This document shows positions 1 to 10,211 of a stretch of DNA of 64,000 bases, piece by piece (the first letter of the stretch is position 1; each line of letters begins with the position of its first letter). Made by a program: the position numbers and the translations under genes. The stretch spans positions 62,001-126,000 of the forward strand of contig JAFKAC010000083.1 of NCBI GenBank assembly GCA_025766275.1, written 5' to 3'. The DNA comes from Lactarius indigo (taxonomy: Eukaryota > Basidiomycota > Agaricomycetes > Russulales > Russulaceae). The notes below the pieces were generated by a model, which ran no database searches, was not told the DNA's origin, and saw nothing but the letters and a program-made list of their open reading frames with translations.

Positions 1-193
1 ATTGGCTACTACTCTTCCACACTTAATGAAGCCGAGCAAAATTACAACATCTACGATCTCGAACTTTTGGCCATCGTCAAGGCATTCAGACATTGGAGAC
101 CCCTTTTAGCAGGTTCTCCCCATAAGATCAAAGTATTTTCCAATCATCTCAACCTACAATACTGGAAATCACCACAGAAACTTAGTAGGCATG

Positions 194-1189
194 GGCGTGG
201 GCTGGTGTAGTGGCCTCCACCACCGTCCCCTACCCTGCTCGGGAGAGCTTGGTGCGAACCCCTGGGTTCAATCCTCGCTCAGGCAATATTCCTGACAGGG
301 GCTGTCATTACTCAACCTCCGGGCCGGCTTGACTGCTGCCCCGCAACCTCCACCCTGGCCCATCTGGGCTACCGCACTCACTTTCCTATTTAGGGCTCTG
401 CTGCCACAGCACCCCATGCCTGCAGGAACCTACCCCCAGGACCGGCATGTCATAGCCGGTTACCCGCACCCTTAATGCCTCCTGATCACACTCCCTCCCG
501 ATTCCATCCGACACTCCTCACATTCCATACCAAATCCCGACTGAAACCCCGACACCAACGTGGACGTTGCCGAACCGCCCCGTATAGGAACACACCCCCA
601 ACAGCTTCATCCCCAACAGACTCCCCGCCAGACAATTGCCGGGAGACCTAGAAAGGGAAGGGGTCCTCGGACCTCAATCAACAACCCCGCAAGAACCTCT
701 GTGGCACTGCTGTGGGTCGCACATCCAGTGATCCTCCGGTCCATGGGCCTGGTGACCCCATGCGACTGCCGAGACGCAACTGGCGCTGCCCGTTCCCACA
801 CCGCCACTGAGGCACCAACAGTGGGGTCCAAATCGCGGAAGTTGCTTACTAAGGGTCCTTGAGGGAACGTAAGTAGGTTGTGTTCGTTAGTAGTGGGAGG
901 GTCTAGGGGAGGACAAGGGACCGGTTTGGACGGTGCTGGACGATGGATGACATACATACAGAGCGACGTGCGACCACAACTTACATAACATCGGACATAT
1001 ATGACCGGGCTCCTCTGGGAGGGTCCCTCTACGGGGTTTAAATTCCTCGTATCAAACATTCTAGCACGCATTACATAACCCAGGCTACAGCCCATTACAA
1101 GATACAAGTTAGTTACGCTCAATGAGTGGCTAAGACCGGCTTTGTAGTAAATACTGCCCCGGAATATAAATCAAAAAAAAAAAAAAAAA
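194..1189 (+). mobile_element. tRNA-derived SINE, about 996 bp, poly(A) tail
   Basis: The insertion has a pol III head at 203-274, a body of about 850 bp without a convincing coding region, and a tail of about 18 As. Its last non-A bases (tactgccccggaat, 1153-1166) recur in the short element at 10663-10975, suggesting a shared 3' tail read by one LINE reverse transcriptase. At almost 1 kb it is long for a SINE. It may be a SINE fused to other sequence. The autonomous LINE partner is not in the window. It is flanked by a target duplication and lies in a chromovirus RNase H, so it is younger than that element. Confidence 0.85.
203..274 (+). promoter_or_regulatory. RNA polymerase III A box and B box of the SINE
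   Basis: TGGTGTAGTGG at 203-213 fits the A box TRGYNNARNNG at every position. GGTTCAATCCT at 265-275 fits the B box GGTTCRANYCC with one mismatch at the last base. The spacing (62 bp start to start) is at the long end for a tRNA gene. A real tRNA gene was considered and dropped, because the A box lies only 9 bases into an insertion with TSD and poly(A). Confidence 0.8.
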
Positions 1190-1429
1190 AAACTTAGTAG
1201 GCATGTTGCCAGGGAAGTACTTGAACTCTCCGAATACAACTTTGAGATTCACCACATCAAGGGAACCTCCAATGGACGCACCAATGCACTATCATGGAGA
1301 CTGGACTACAACCAGGGGGAAAATGACAACGAAGGGGTCACGGTGCTCCTGGAAAAGGTCTTCATACGTGCAACCACATTCGAAGAACTATGACGCCAAC
1401 ATTGGAAACCAGAGATCTTACCAGTAGAT

Positions 1430-2839
1430 ATGACCCCAGAACATCCTATCTACAAACAGGACCAAGCTAAGTTGAAACCCTGGGTCAACACACATAAGCT
1501 AAAAGACATTGAAGGAACATGGTACAAGGATGGACGCCAAGTGGTCAATGGTGGTATCCACGATAAGCGCACCATTATCACTGCTCACAATGACCCTCCC
1601 ATCTATGGCCATCCAGGTATCAAATGCACTCTTCAACTCACAGAGCGACACTACTGGTGGCCACAAATGAAGAATGATGTAACAGACTATGTCAAGGGTT
1701 GCGCAGAGTGTCAGCGACACAAAGTCAACCTCCGTCCTATTCGAGCACCCCTACAGCCTATCTACCCCAAACCAGAAGCCCTGCCATTCAAAACCATTGC
1801 AGTGGACTTTATTACCAAACTCCCCATTTCCTGTGGCTATGATTCCATTCTGATGGTAACAGACCATGATTGCACCAAAGCCGCCATTTTCATCCCTTGT
1901 AACGAAGAAATAACTGCCAAAGGGACAGCTGCCCTGTACATTTCTCACGTCTTCCCACAATTCGGACTCCCCTCACGTGTTATCAGTGATCGAGACCCTC
2001 GCTTTGCATCTAAATTTATGTGAGAGATATGTAAAATCCTTGGCATCAGCCAAAACATCTCGACCGCTTATCACCCTAGGACTGATGGCCAATCAGAGCA
2101 CACAAATCAAGGGCTGAAACAATACCTCCGCTTTTGGGTAAATGAGCGCCAGGATGACTGGGTCTGTTATCTGCCCATGGCAGAATTCACGCATAATAAC
2201 TGGCCTAATGAAACAACACGAGAGTCCCCTTTCTTCCTCTTATCAGGGTTCAACCCTCGTGCTGATTGGACCAATAGGCCTTCCCCTATTCTGCAGGTAT
2301 CACTGCAACTGGACCAATTCAAACAAGCACGACAGCACACGTTGTTGTGCATGTTCAGGGCACAGAAGTCATGGGTTAAGCACAAAGATATGCCCAAGTT
2401 CAAGGAAGGTGACCTCGTGTGGCTTGAGGGATGCCACCTACATACACACCAGCCAACCGTGAAATTAGCTGCAAAATGCCATGGACCATTTAAGGTCATC
2501 CAGGTGATGTCCCCTGTCAACTATCGCCTCGAGCTCCCCACACAGTGGAGCATCCATGACATCTTTCACATAGATCTTCTCACACCTTATCACGAAACAC
2601 CCACGCACGGCCAAATTATCAGCGCACACCTCCAGATTTGGTTGATACCAAGGAAGAATATGAAGTTGAGAAGATTCTTGACTCTCGGCAATTCAGCAGA
2701 AGATGACAGCTCCAGTACCTTGTCAAATGGAAAGGCTACCCGGACTCAGATAATCAGTGGGTTGATAAGGATGACGTCTTTGCCGACCAAGCCGTTCAGG
2801 ATTTCAAAACTTCAAATCCTGATTGAGAAGTACATATAA
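1430..2839 (+). pseudogene. Integrase and chromodomain, family A copy 1
   Basis: The integrase has the HHCC zinc-binding module (HPGIK...ERHYWW...CAECQRH, about 1608-1720), a catalytic core with Asp in VDFITK (about 1806) and SDRDPRF (about 1985), and Glu in DGQSE (about 2095). An in-frame TGA follows KFM near 2022, where sisters have CGA. A missing base near 2612 moves the chromodomain (EYEVEKILDS...LVKWKGYPDS) into another frame, and a further TGA lies inside it. The chromodomain normally steers integration to particular histone marks. Confidence 0.88.
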
Positions 2840-4018
2840 GGGTGACTCAATGCCATGCTAAGTCCCCATCACCTACTCCTACTCTCTACCATCCCATGAC
2901 CACTCCCACCAATGCCTCCGCACCAAACCCCACACTCCTCGAGCACCTCACAAGGGGTGCAGTGGCCTGTAATGCACTACACACCTTCTGAGCTCCTGAA
3001 GATGTACCCGATGAAGAGGGGCTTATCACCCAGCAAGAGTGGGATGCCATCCAGAGGCGATTCCCCTTACCTACTGGAGGGGTCCTCACCGACGACACCG
3101 CCCCCACTCACAACCTTATTGACCCCGACACCAGTCAACAGTTCAACACCACCCCCATCACCTCTGAAGAACTCACCACCCTTCGAGTGGCTCTCCCAAG
3201 CACTAACAAGCACACAATTGCTCCAAGCATGGGAGATGCAATGGAAGGAGATGGTGCACAAGTGGCAAGACGAACAACTACACCTGGCAGAGATGCAGAG
3301 GAAGGCAAGAAAGGCAAGGCAGAAGTATTGGAGGACAATAATGCTATCTATGATGATAGCAATCAATACCCGGCGAGACACTCATTCCTTAGAACACGAA
3401 GCCACACTGACGATCCCGATGCCACCCCTTATATCATCTACACCAATGGAGACCCCATGTACCGAGGAGACATCCAGGTCTTCCGAGTGGTGCCCCACGA
3501 GCCCAGATCTCCCGAAGACGATCCCGCCTCCCTCATGGCACCAGAAGGGTTCCAGCACAATAGGGGACCCAATTCAATTCCCTTCAAGGTCAAACTCCCC
3601 GGAGGACGAGTTGTAGAGGCTGACCACATGCAAGTGGTTATGTGCGGCAACCCACTCATATTAGGGTTGGTGAGTGGGTTGCCGTATGTATACAGCCAAC
3701 CTTTGTATGCCAAGCCACACCGTCCTCACAACAACCGAGCCTTATTGCGCATGAAGACCTCATCATGATCAAGGAAGGCAATACCACAGACCATGCCCTT
3801 AAGAAGATAGGGGATGAGTCTCTCACAGCCGAGATTCATCACTACCGAGTGGCTGTGTATCACGAGGATCGACTGCTGACATGAATGAGGGAGATTGGGC
3901 TCCAGCTGGTGAACGTCACGCAAGATAAGCTCGACTCAATTTACCAATTGGAGAGGGCTAACACATTTTGGCAAATTGAGGAGGTACAGAAGGACTGGCC
4001 ACTGTCCGCTTTCATGTA
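2840..4018 (+). pseudogene. Post-chromodomain module, family A copy 1
   Basis: Downstream of the chromodomain the frame continues into a module also found in the other A copies. In this copy the codon equivalent to the TGA at 50182-50184 is CGA (RRFPLP, about 3058), so the module is continuous with Pol here. The conserved core (GPNSIPFKVKLP; PLYAKPH) is readable to about 3748, then shifts frame. The end is rich in charged residues and looks coiled-coil. The last codon is TAA at about 4016. I do not recognise the family. Confidence 0.7.
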
Positions 4019-4048
4019 AGGTGGGCCTTGCATCTGAAAAGGGGGTAA

Positions 4049-4544
4049 TGTTATGGGTTTCAATTCACGACCAGTTATGACTACAGTCCAACTTCTAGTA
4101 TTAGTCATGGACTCTTACATCGTATCAGTCAGCATAGTAGTTCACATGTGATTGTGACTCATGGATGACTCATTTCTAGGATAGCTGTACTAGGGTTCGA
4201 GCTAGTTACACTATAGTTTATAGTTTACCTATTATCTGAGCGGCACTTTAAAGCCCGCACATACCTGTATAAGTAGTCGCTTTGGAAGACCAAGGGCCCT
4301 CATCTTGGTCTTCTTCAATCCACTCTCCCGAATCACCTCTCATCTGCCTTAGTCTCAAGCTAAGAGCCTCTCTGCTCCTATCCACCAAGGGATAGCATTC
4401 TCTTACCTTTAGCTGCAGTGTGTGCCGAAGTGCCCCTGTTCAGCTCATGTTGGGTTGACACGTGATCCCCATTCGCCGGACCTTTGCTAAGTTGATTACG
4501 CCTATCCAGAGTCCAAGTCGGACTAATGCCAGTGGAGCGTAACA
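4049..4544 (+). repeat. LTR-A, 3' LTR of copy 1
   Basis: A 496-bp LTR starting TGTTATGG and ending GTAACA, preceded by the polypurine tract gaaaagggggta. It has two ATGACTCAT-like sites in tandem (about 4157-4176), a TATA box (about 4269) and an inverted repeat (gaagaccaag ... cttggtcttc) just downstream of it. The same layout recurs in every A LTR of the window. Confidence 0.95.
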
Positions 4545-5067
4545 TACTCACTGACCTATTAAATACTGTCATGAGTGCTCTGCAACTTATACTACCTTCC
4601 TTTTCCTCACTATCTTGGAATGGCCCCATTGTATTGACTCTACAAGATACCTGGTGCTACTCTCAACAAGAGATTCAAGCAACTAGTTTTTACAGATACA
4701 ACTGAAGGTGAGAAGACAGAGATAGCTACCTGGGTGCACACAGAGGCTTCCATATCTCTTCCGGGTGTGTGAATAAGCCTGTAGTGGGTCATGGGGGAGG
4801 TCGAGGTTCATCACTCATATCCATTCTCCCGCGTGTGCCACGGTATTTGTACAGCATAATAAGACGATAAATACAATGAGAAAAAGTATCAAATAGAATC
4901 AGTACGGTGATTTCAAGAACAAAAATACATATCCAATCGCACACGCACATCTAGGAGATTGGGGGACACGTCAGACAATATCATATTGGCCACATGAAGA
5001 GTGTGGGGGGTGATCTCCTGTATTCTCGGCACTAAGAGAGCAGCATGAAGGACTTGCGATAGCTACG
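4545..5067. other. Remnant of duplicated host segment (copy of 8967-9430)
   Basis: No intact gene is seen. From tactcactgacc at 4545 the sequence aligns, diverged, with 8967 onwards (tactcattgaccc). A plus-strand stretch at about 4650-4768 (ATLNKRFK...) matches ATLSKRLK... at about 9097-9215. It looks like the 3' end of a plus-strand gene whose upstream part was displaced by the chromovirus at 1-4544. The next 300 bases resemble 9240-9430 and show no coding signal. Confidence 0.55.
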
Positions 5068-6110
5068 TCAGTAGCTGGCGGCGGCAATGGTGAGTGGTGG
5101 AAAATCTGGGGCAGCTATAATATTTTCCTGAATTGCTGAAGGAAGGGCATTCTTTTCCTTTTGTGATGCGGCCTTCACGCTGCCCTCCCCTTCAACAACA
5201 GCGCCCAGATAAGGTGCAGGAGACAGCCATGGGTGAGATGGGCTCAGAGAAGCGGGAGGCAGCAACGATGAAAGAAATTCTGGCAAAGATGCATGATCGG
5301 ACCCAGTCACAGGAGAGTTTAAAGAGGCCGGTGGGCCTGTAAAGGACACGTCGGCGAGAACCTGAATGGGAGAAGGTAGTGATAGAACGTCTAAATCACC
5401 CGAAGAACTGATGCCCTGCGAGAGTAATTTTTAGTAACGGCTCCAGGACGACGACTGTGGACCTGAAAATAGAACCACGAACGGACCTGAGAGTATATGA
5501 GCGCTATCTCAAAGACAATGGCCCATACCAGCAATGAAGGTGATGTGTAGCACGGGCTGTCATGACGAGAGATAGGCACGAATCTGATCCATTCGTACAG
5601 GGATGAGGTGCGATCGCAGCGGACAACGACGGACAATGATGCAGGTAGGACACCAGGTAGCCCTCTGAACAATGCAACACTCCCGCCTCCATGACGCCGT
5701 GGCCTCGGATTGCTCTGGCTCAGTTTGCGCTCTAGCATAGTATGTGGTGCCAGAAGCCAGAAATCTGTCCCGTTGTCGCTACTCGACCCCACCTCTCCAC
5801 TCACATTCGCCTGCGAAGGCTTGCGAGTCCGCAGCACGTGCGGACACTCGCCTGATAGGCTGTTCAGCAAACCAAGACGTTTCTTCTCTGCCTTGGCGAA
5901 ACTTTCCATCGTTTCAAAGTTGAATGAGTGCTGGTTGTGAATAGCGGAAGGTTGGGTTGAAAGGACATAAAATAGTTGGGGACCTTTGAACGGCGACTTC
6001 GGAATCACTGTCTTGGAGTGAACTGCAATATCGTGTTGGAGAGCTGTCATGGCCACTGTGGACCGACCTTGGGGAGGAGGATATGGGAGGATCATTGATT
6101 GAAGCCATAG
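5068..6110 (-). pseudogene. Unrecognised multi-exon gene or gene relic, paralogue of 9428-9883
   Basis: Open stretches on the minus strand begin near 6110 (MASINDPP) or 5926 (MESFAKAEKK) and continue in several frames to 5068, with plausible introns (one acceptor at ctctcgcag just before GGCATCAG near 5408). The last exon (PEFLSSLLPP ... EKNALPSAIQENIIAAPD) aligns with the protein at 9428-9883. The matching C-terminus YDIV with its stop lies downstream in a different frame (about 4970), so this copy is probably broken near 5110. It is rich in Ser and Pro. I do not recognise the family. Confidence 0.4.
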
Positions 6111-6361
6111 AGACAACAGAACCGGAAACCTGTTTTCACATGAGAAGGGTAGCTTCGAAGATAAATCGCTATGCATTGAAGGATACAAATAGAACACCGA
6201 TAATGAGAGACGGCTGCAACACTGACGCTAGTCAAACGTAGGCACTGGGTTGAAGAGAAAGCGAAAAACATTGGTTGTTATGGGACTAATAGGGTGTCTC
6301 GGCCCTCGGCGAGCCTCTGTTCCATGAAATTTACCGACTTGTGTCCATATGAGATGGACGT

Positions 6362-8060
6362 ATGAATGACATACGCTGTTCCTGCTTCAAGTTGAACATT
6401 TCGACATTCCACGTGACTGCGAGATCACTCATCTACTTGACAAACTTCTTCAATCCGCTCCCACAACAACCTGTTGTCCGTTTTCCCTGTCTACAACGCG
6501 CTCACAGATCTCCCCAGCACAACGACGGGCTTCAAATACTGCAGGTCTCCTGCGCCGATTTCAAGAAATATCTAAAGGAACGTGAGTTCACGCCCTCGGA
6601 GAAGAGCGTGGCTCGTCTACGCGTTTTCCAAAGTAGGGAAGCATTACGGCCTCTGATTCTCTTTCTGCTTTACCAGCTGATGCTTTTTCTCCGTGCAGAG
6701 ACCTCGCACCGCATCGACACAGCCCGCCGTGATTGATGTGAACACCACGGCCTAGTCCAACCCGACCATCTTCGACTTTGTTTTGGTCTTAAAGCTCGAT
6801 CTTGTCCCTCGCTGCGCATGGGCACCCATTGTTTGCACACTTCTGGATATATCCAAGTGGTTGGTTTGAGGACGCGCACGCCTAGCATCGTACACACATA
6901 GGCGCCACGTAGGAACATGGTACGTGTCCCTGCAGTCCATCTCTCTTCGACGCCCAGCCCCCCAAAGACGGCGAAAACATACATAAGGTAAATGGAGGTC
7001 TGGATGTCGCTCAGCTCGAGCGTAACGTGCATCTACTCGTTCTCGCTGCCCGCGGATTGCAGAGGACCGTACGTGCAAGCAGCTGCTGCGCCGCAACCCA
7101 AATCGAGCGCTGAGTCATGATGGTGAGCTCTCCCCCTCATTTTCTCCCTGGCGATAACCATACATTGAACTTACCGTGAATAAGGCGAACCGTGCCAGTT
7201 TGTCAGCGGACAAGCTCGCGTAGATCGTCGGACGTTATGCCCCGCCTCACGTATATTTGGTTCTACCTTCGCGGTAGCAATCGTCTCGCACTCATCAACA
7301 CCGTGCTCTCCTGATTTCCTGTGGCCGAATTCGTCTTCCTCCCACGTGCCATCCAACGGAATTGGTTGTCCCGTCTCACTACCGACTTGCAACAAAGATC
7401 TTCAACCATTTTGGTGTTTACCTATTAAACTTGCCAAAATGCGTGTGACTGACCCCGCCAATTCCCAGCCCTAGAGTCCGCGATCAAGTACTGCGCGTGC
7501 ATTCTACCCTCATTCTGGTATCTACTAACCCTTGTTTCTCATCTATCTCAATATCTCAATTGCCGCAGAGGGTACTGTACGTGGATATTCAGTTGTTCTA
7601 CAATCTAAGACGATGCACAGATCCCCCGGCTACTCACAGGGTACCCCTCGGAAGGCAGACCCAAATATGCACCCTTTTTCCAATCGATTCGACAGGACCT
7701 TGTAGTCGAGGACGGTTGACTACCTATCTAATGACGGTGCGAGGAAAAGAGAGGTATTTTCTGTCCTATTGATGTCAAGGGTTTGGGCGATGGACCACTG
7801 TGAGTGCCAAAGTATCGAGGAAATCGTCTCCTTTGACCCGCCATCATATTACCGTCCCGCAACAGAGATCGAAGAATCCTTCAACATTTGTTTATCCCCA
7901 TCCATTAAACGCACGGCTGACCGATTCTCTATAAATCCTATCGTCATACACGCGACTACAGGGTCTGCTTTCAAGCTATAATATTCGAGTACCACGCATG
8001 CGTCTCTGCATCGGTGTGATATTTCCTAGCGCTCCCAGCGCTCACCAACCATTTGTGTAA
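6362..8060 (+). other. Degenerate sequence, partial tandem copy of 8110-8970
   Basis: No gene can be called. The 6500-6560 stretch (LQILQVSCADFKKYL) and 6720-6870 align at the base level, diverged, with 8150-8200 and 8390-8555. An unrecognised plus-strand gene therefore seems to have been duplicated in tandem here and at 8110-9240. Splice-like signals are present (donor gtgagt at about 6581, acceptor ttccaaag at about 6633), but stops and indels break every frame. From 7100 to 8060 I see only short unsupported open frames. Confidence 0.35.
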
Positions 8061-8109
8061 GCTTTGACGAATCTCAACACGCACCCACAACAATATTCCC
8101 TCCATTTCT

Positions 8110-9240
8110 CATCCTACAACCCCTTCCCAGGTGTTTCTGGAACAAGTAGCAAACTGCGCATGTTGGAGTTCTCTCGTCAAGAGGTGGCTGAATGAGTGGA
8201 AGATCACCACCTCAAAGAAGCTTTTTTAAGAGCATCTTGCGACGTCTTTTCCAAAGAAGGATAGCCGTGCGTCCTCTACTTCACTCTCCCTTTCGCCTGC
8301 TGACGCGCCTCGCTCTCCGTACATACATGTGGCCTACCGCTGAAAAGCTCGCACACATCCCCCAGCATCGCAAGCCACGCAGCTTACTGTACTCGACATG
8401 ATCGCCACGGCCCTGTCCGACCTAACTGTCGTCTTGGCCCTCACTCTCCTCAAACTCAATGCGGTCCTCGTTGCGCAAGTGCACTTGCTCTTTATGTTCC
8501 TCCAGACATTCCAAAGCAGTGGCTGGACGACCTAGATGCCTGCCAGCACGTGCACGCAGACACATCACCAATGGTAAGTAAGCATTTCCTCCGCTTCCGC
8601 TGCCAAACATTTTTCTTCGCTTCGCTTCGATGCTTTCTTCCTTGACTGCACTGACCCTATTATATATAAAAGAGATCCTCACGGACTTGTCAACTTGCAT
8701 GCTCGCGTGGCCCGCGCAGACGTTGTGTGCTATTTGGTCTGCATGGGTGGGCCTCGCAGGGTGGCCTGCCTTTCCAGAAGGAGTGCTTGACGTTGTCTCT
8801 TTCGCCCAGCGCTGTTACGAAGCAGTCTTGGCAGTGGTAACGCCGGTAGCAATGTAGTCAGAGACTCCTGAAGGTACTATAATGTTCCTACGTCAGTTTC
8901 AAATGCCTACAAGGATTTGTCTACGGCAACAGAATTCCCTCGACCGCATGTCTTATCCATGTCTACTCGTACTCATTGACCCATTAGGTAATTCGCCACG
9001 AGTTCCCTGTAACCTGTACTACCTAAAACGTCCTTGTCCCCCCATCTTCGAACGGCTCCACATAGTACCGACTTTATAAGTTTCTCAACGCTGCAACGCT
9101 ACTCTCAGTAAGAGGCTCAAGGAGAAACTGTTTCCAGAGACTACTGGAGCTGAGGGAATAGAGACGACTACTTGTCTGTGCGCAGAGGCCTCCGCGTCAC
9201 TTTCTGGTACGCTCACTGGCCCACTTAAGGGGATTACCGA
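8110..9240 (+). pseudogene. Degenerate plus-strand gene, unrecognised, tandem copy of 6480-7000
   Basis: Hydrophobic open stretches (about 8399-8530 and 8690-8857, the latter ending VLAVVTPVAM) and the C-terminal piece ATLSKRLKEKLF at about 9097-9215 belong to a gene that resembles 6480-7000 upstream and 4545-4790 downstream. Stops interrupt it, so it is probably a relic. A membrane protein is possible from the hydrophobic segments, but nothing identifies a function. Confidence 0.35.
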
Positions 9241-9427
9241 GACTCCTCACTCACAGCTCTCCACTCAACTACGTTTACACATTTCGCCACGTATTTGCAC
9301 CATGTAATAGGGTAGTATATACACAGGATGAGAAAAGTGTTGAATAGTATCAGACACGGTGATATCGGGAGCCCTATGGGAATATATACCCTATATCTCA
9401 CAAGAGCATCAAAGAGATCGGGGGACG

Positions 9428-9883
9428 TCAAACAATATCATACGAGCAATGGAAAGGCTGTGGCGGACGACCTCCTGTGCGCTCAGCATTTGGTTCATGT
9501 GGTGAAAGGCCTGCGATGGCTGGGTCCATGTCAGTGACCGATGGTGACGAGGATTGAGGTGAGGTATCTGAGGTGGCCGTAACGTTTGCGTGGATTGAGC
9601 GAATCGCCAAAGGGGGATCAAGAGCGTCATTTTCATTGCGTGGACCAGGCTTCGGGCTGCCATCATCCTCGGCAGCAGCACGGAGATCAGGTGCTGAGGC
9701 GGGCCCTATCGAAGCGCTGGGAGTAGTAGGGATTATTTCCGGACGATGAAGTTCTGTGTAAAAAGGCAAGAGGTCAGATTGAGCCATGGGAAAGTGTGAA
9801 GACAGTGACAAACCTGTAGGAAGTGTATTTTCGAGAATTGGATAAGAAGCTGAAGGGTGGCTCAGTGGATCAGAAGGCACCAT
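9428..9883 (-). CDS. Unrecognised Ser/Pro-rich protein, 151 aa, last exon or short gene
   Basis: An uninterrupted 151-codon frame starts at an ATG (MVPSDPLSH) and ends YDIV-stop. It aligns over most of its length with the broken frames at about 4970-5350: DGSPKPGPRNENDALDPP against EGSVKAASQKEKNALPSA, and a common YDIV end. Two related copies preserving a C-terminus argue that it is, or recently was, coding. It may be the last exon of a longer gene. No domain is recognised. Confidence 0.45.
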   Translation of the reverse strand: MVPSDPLSHPSASYPILENTLPTGLSLSSHFPMAQSDLLPFYTELHRPEIIPTTPSASIGPASAPDLRAAAEDDGSPKPGPRNENDALDPPLAIRSIHANVTATSDTSPQSSSPSVTDMDPAIAGLSPHEPNAERTGGRPPQPFHCSYDIV

Positions 9884-10211
9884 GAGGTCTGCGTTATGCT
9901 GGAGGCCATCAGCAAAACACGATCCTACTAGAGTTACCTAGGGTGACTATCACAAATAGATGTTACTAATACGACTAGGGCTAGTCGTGCTAGTAACAAT
10001 AGCGTATCCCTGTAACATTCTAGTTGTGCCAGGTTCGTAATTCACTGCTAGGCAAGTCTTTAGAGTTTCTAGACATTCTGCTTCACACTCTAGTCATGCT
10101 AGTTATATTACGATATGTTACTAGTAGTGACTGGCTTAGGTAACCCTCAGGTTACGAAGACTACCTGTACCTGTCCTCAAGGGTACAGGTTCCCCAGGCT
10201 GCGGGTACGGG
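9884..10211. other. Intergenic, CTAG-rich
   Basis: No gene seen. The stretch repeats short words built on CTAGT and gttac (for example gactagggctagtcgtgctagtaac near 9974-9998 in broken form) and ends in a run of ggtac/gtacc words near 10160-10215. It could be the decayed end of a DNA transposon; no matching end was found. Confidence 0.4.

Larger units (their letters stand above)
178..1205. repeat. 16-bp target-site duplication flanking the SINE
   Basis: The string aaacttagtaggcatg occurs at 178-193 and again at 1190-1205, on either side of the inserted sequence. Sister chromoviruses carry a single version of this site (for example at 48295-48310, diverged). The leading As of the right copy merge with the poly(A) tail, so the true duplication is 13-16 bp. 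This is the mark of target-primed reverse transcription. Confidence 0.95.
1..1429 (+). pseudogene. RNase H end of pol, family A copy 1, split by a SINE
   Basis: Positions 1-177 encode the RNase H segment with the NEAEQNYNIYDLELLAIVKA-type signature. The same frame resumes at 1206 after the SINE and runs towards the integrase zinc-binding region. The join is exact once the SINE and one copy of its target duplication are removed. An in-frame TGA lies near 1390 (after FEEL), where the minus-strand A copy has CAA. RNase H would degrade the RNA template during reverse transcription. This copy cannot make a full protein without readthrough. Confidence 0.85.
1..4544 (+). mobile_element. Ty3/gypsy chromovirus family A, copy 1 (3' part only)
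   Basis: This is the downstream part of a family A chromovirus that continues left of the window. Reading 5' to 3' it holds the end of RNase H, the integrase, a chromodomain, a post-chromodomain module and a 3' LTR (4049-4544). The frame can be followed against the two other A copies (25910-57872 and 42813-51690). It has several in-frame TGA codons, a 1-bp deletion near 2612 just before the chromodomain and another frameshift near 3748. A SINE has landed in the RNase H. The base run after the LTR (tactc, 4545-4549) is the expected downstream target duplication; its partner lies outside the window. The element interrupts a host segment that is duplicated at 8967-9240. Confidence 0.93.

Noticed and set aside
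203..274. A tRNA gene suggested by A and B boxes
   Set aside because: No cloverleaf could be closed, and the segment is the 5' end of an insertion with TSD and poly(A), so it is a SINE head.
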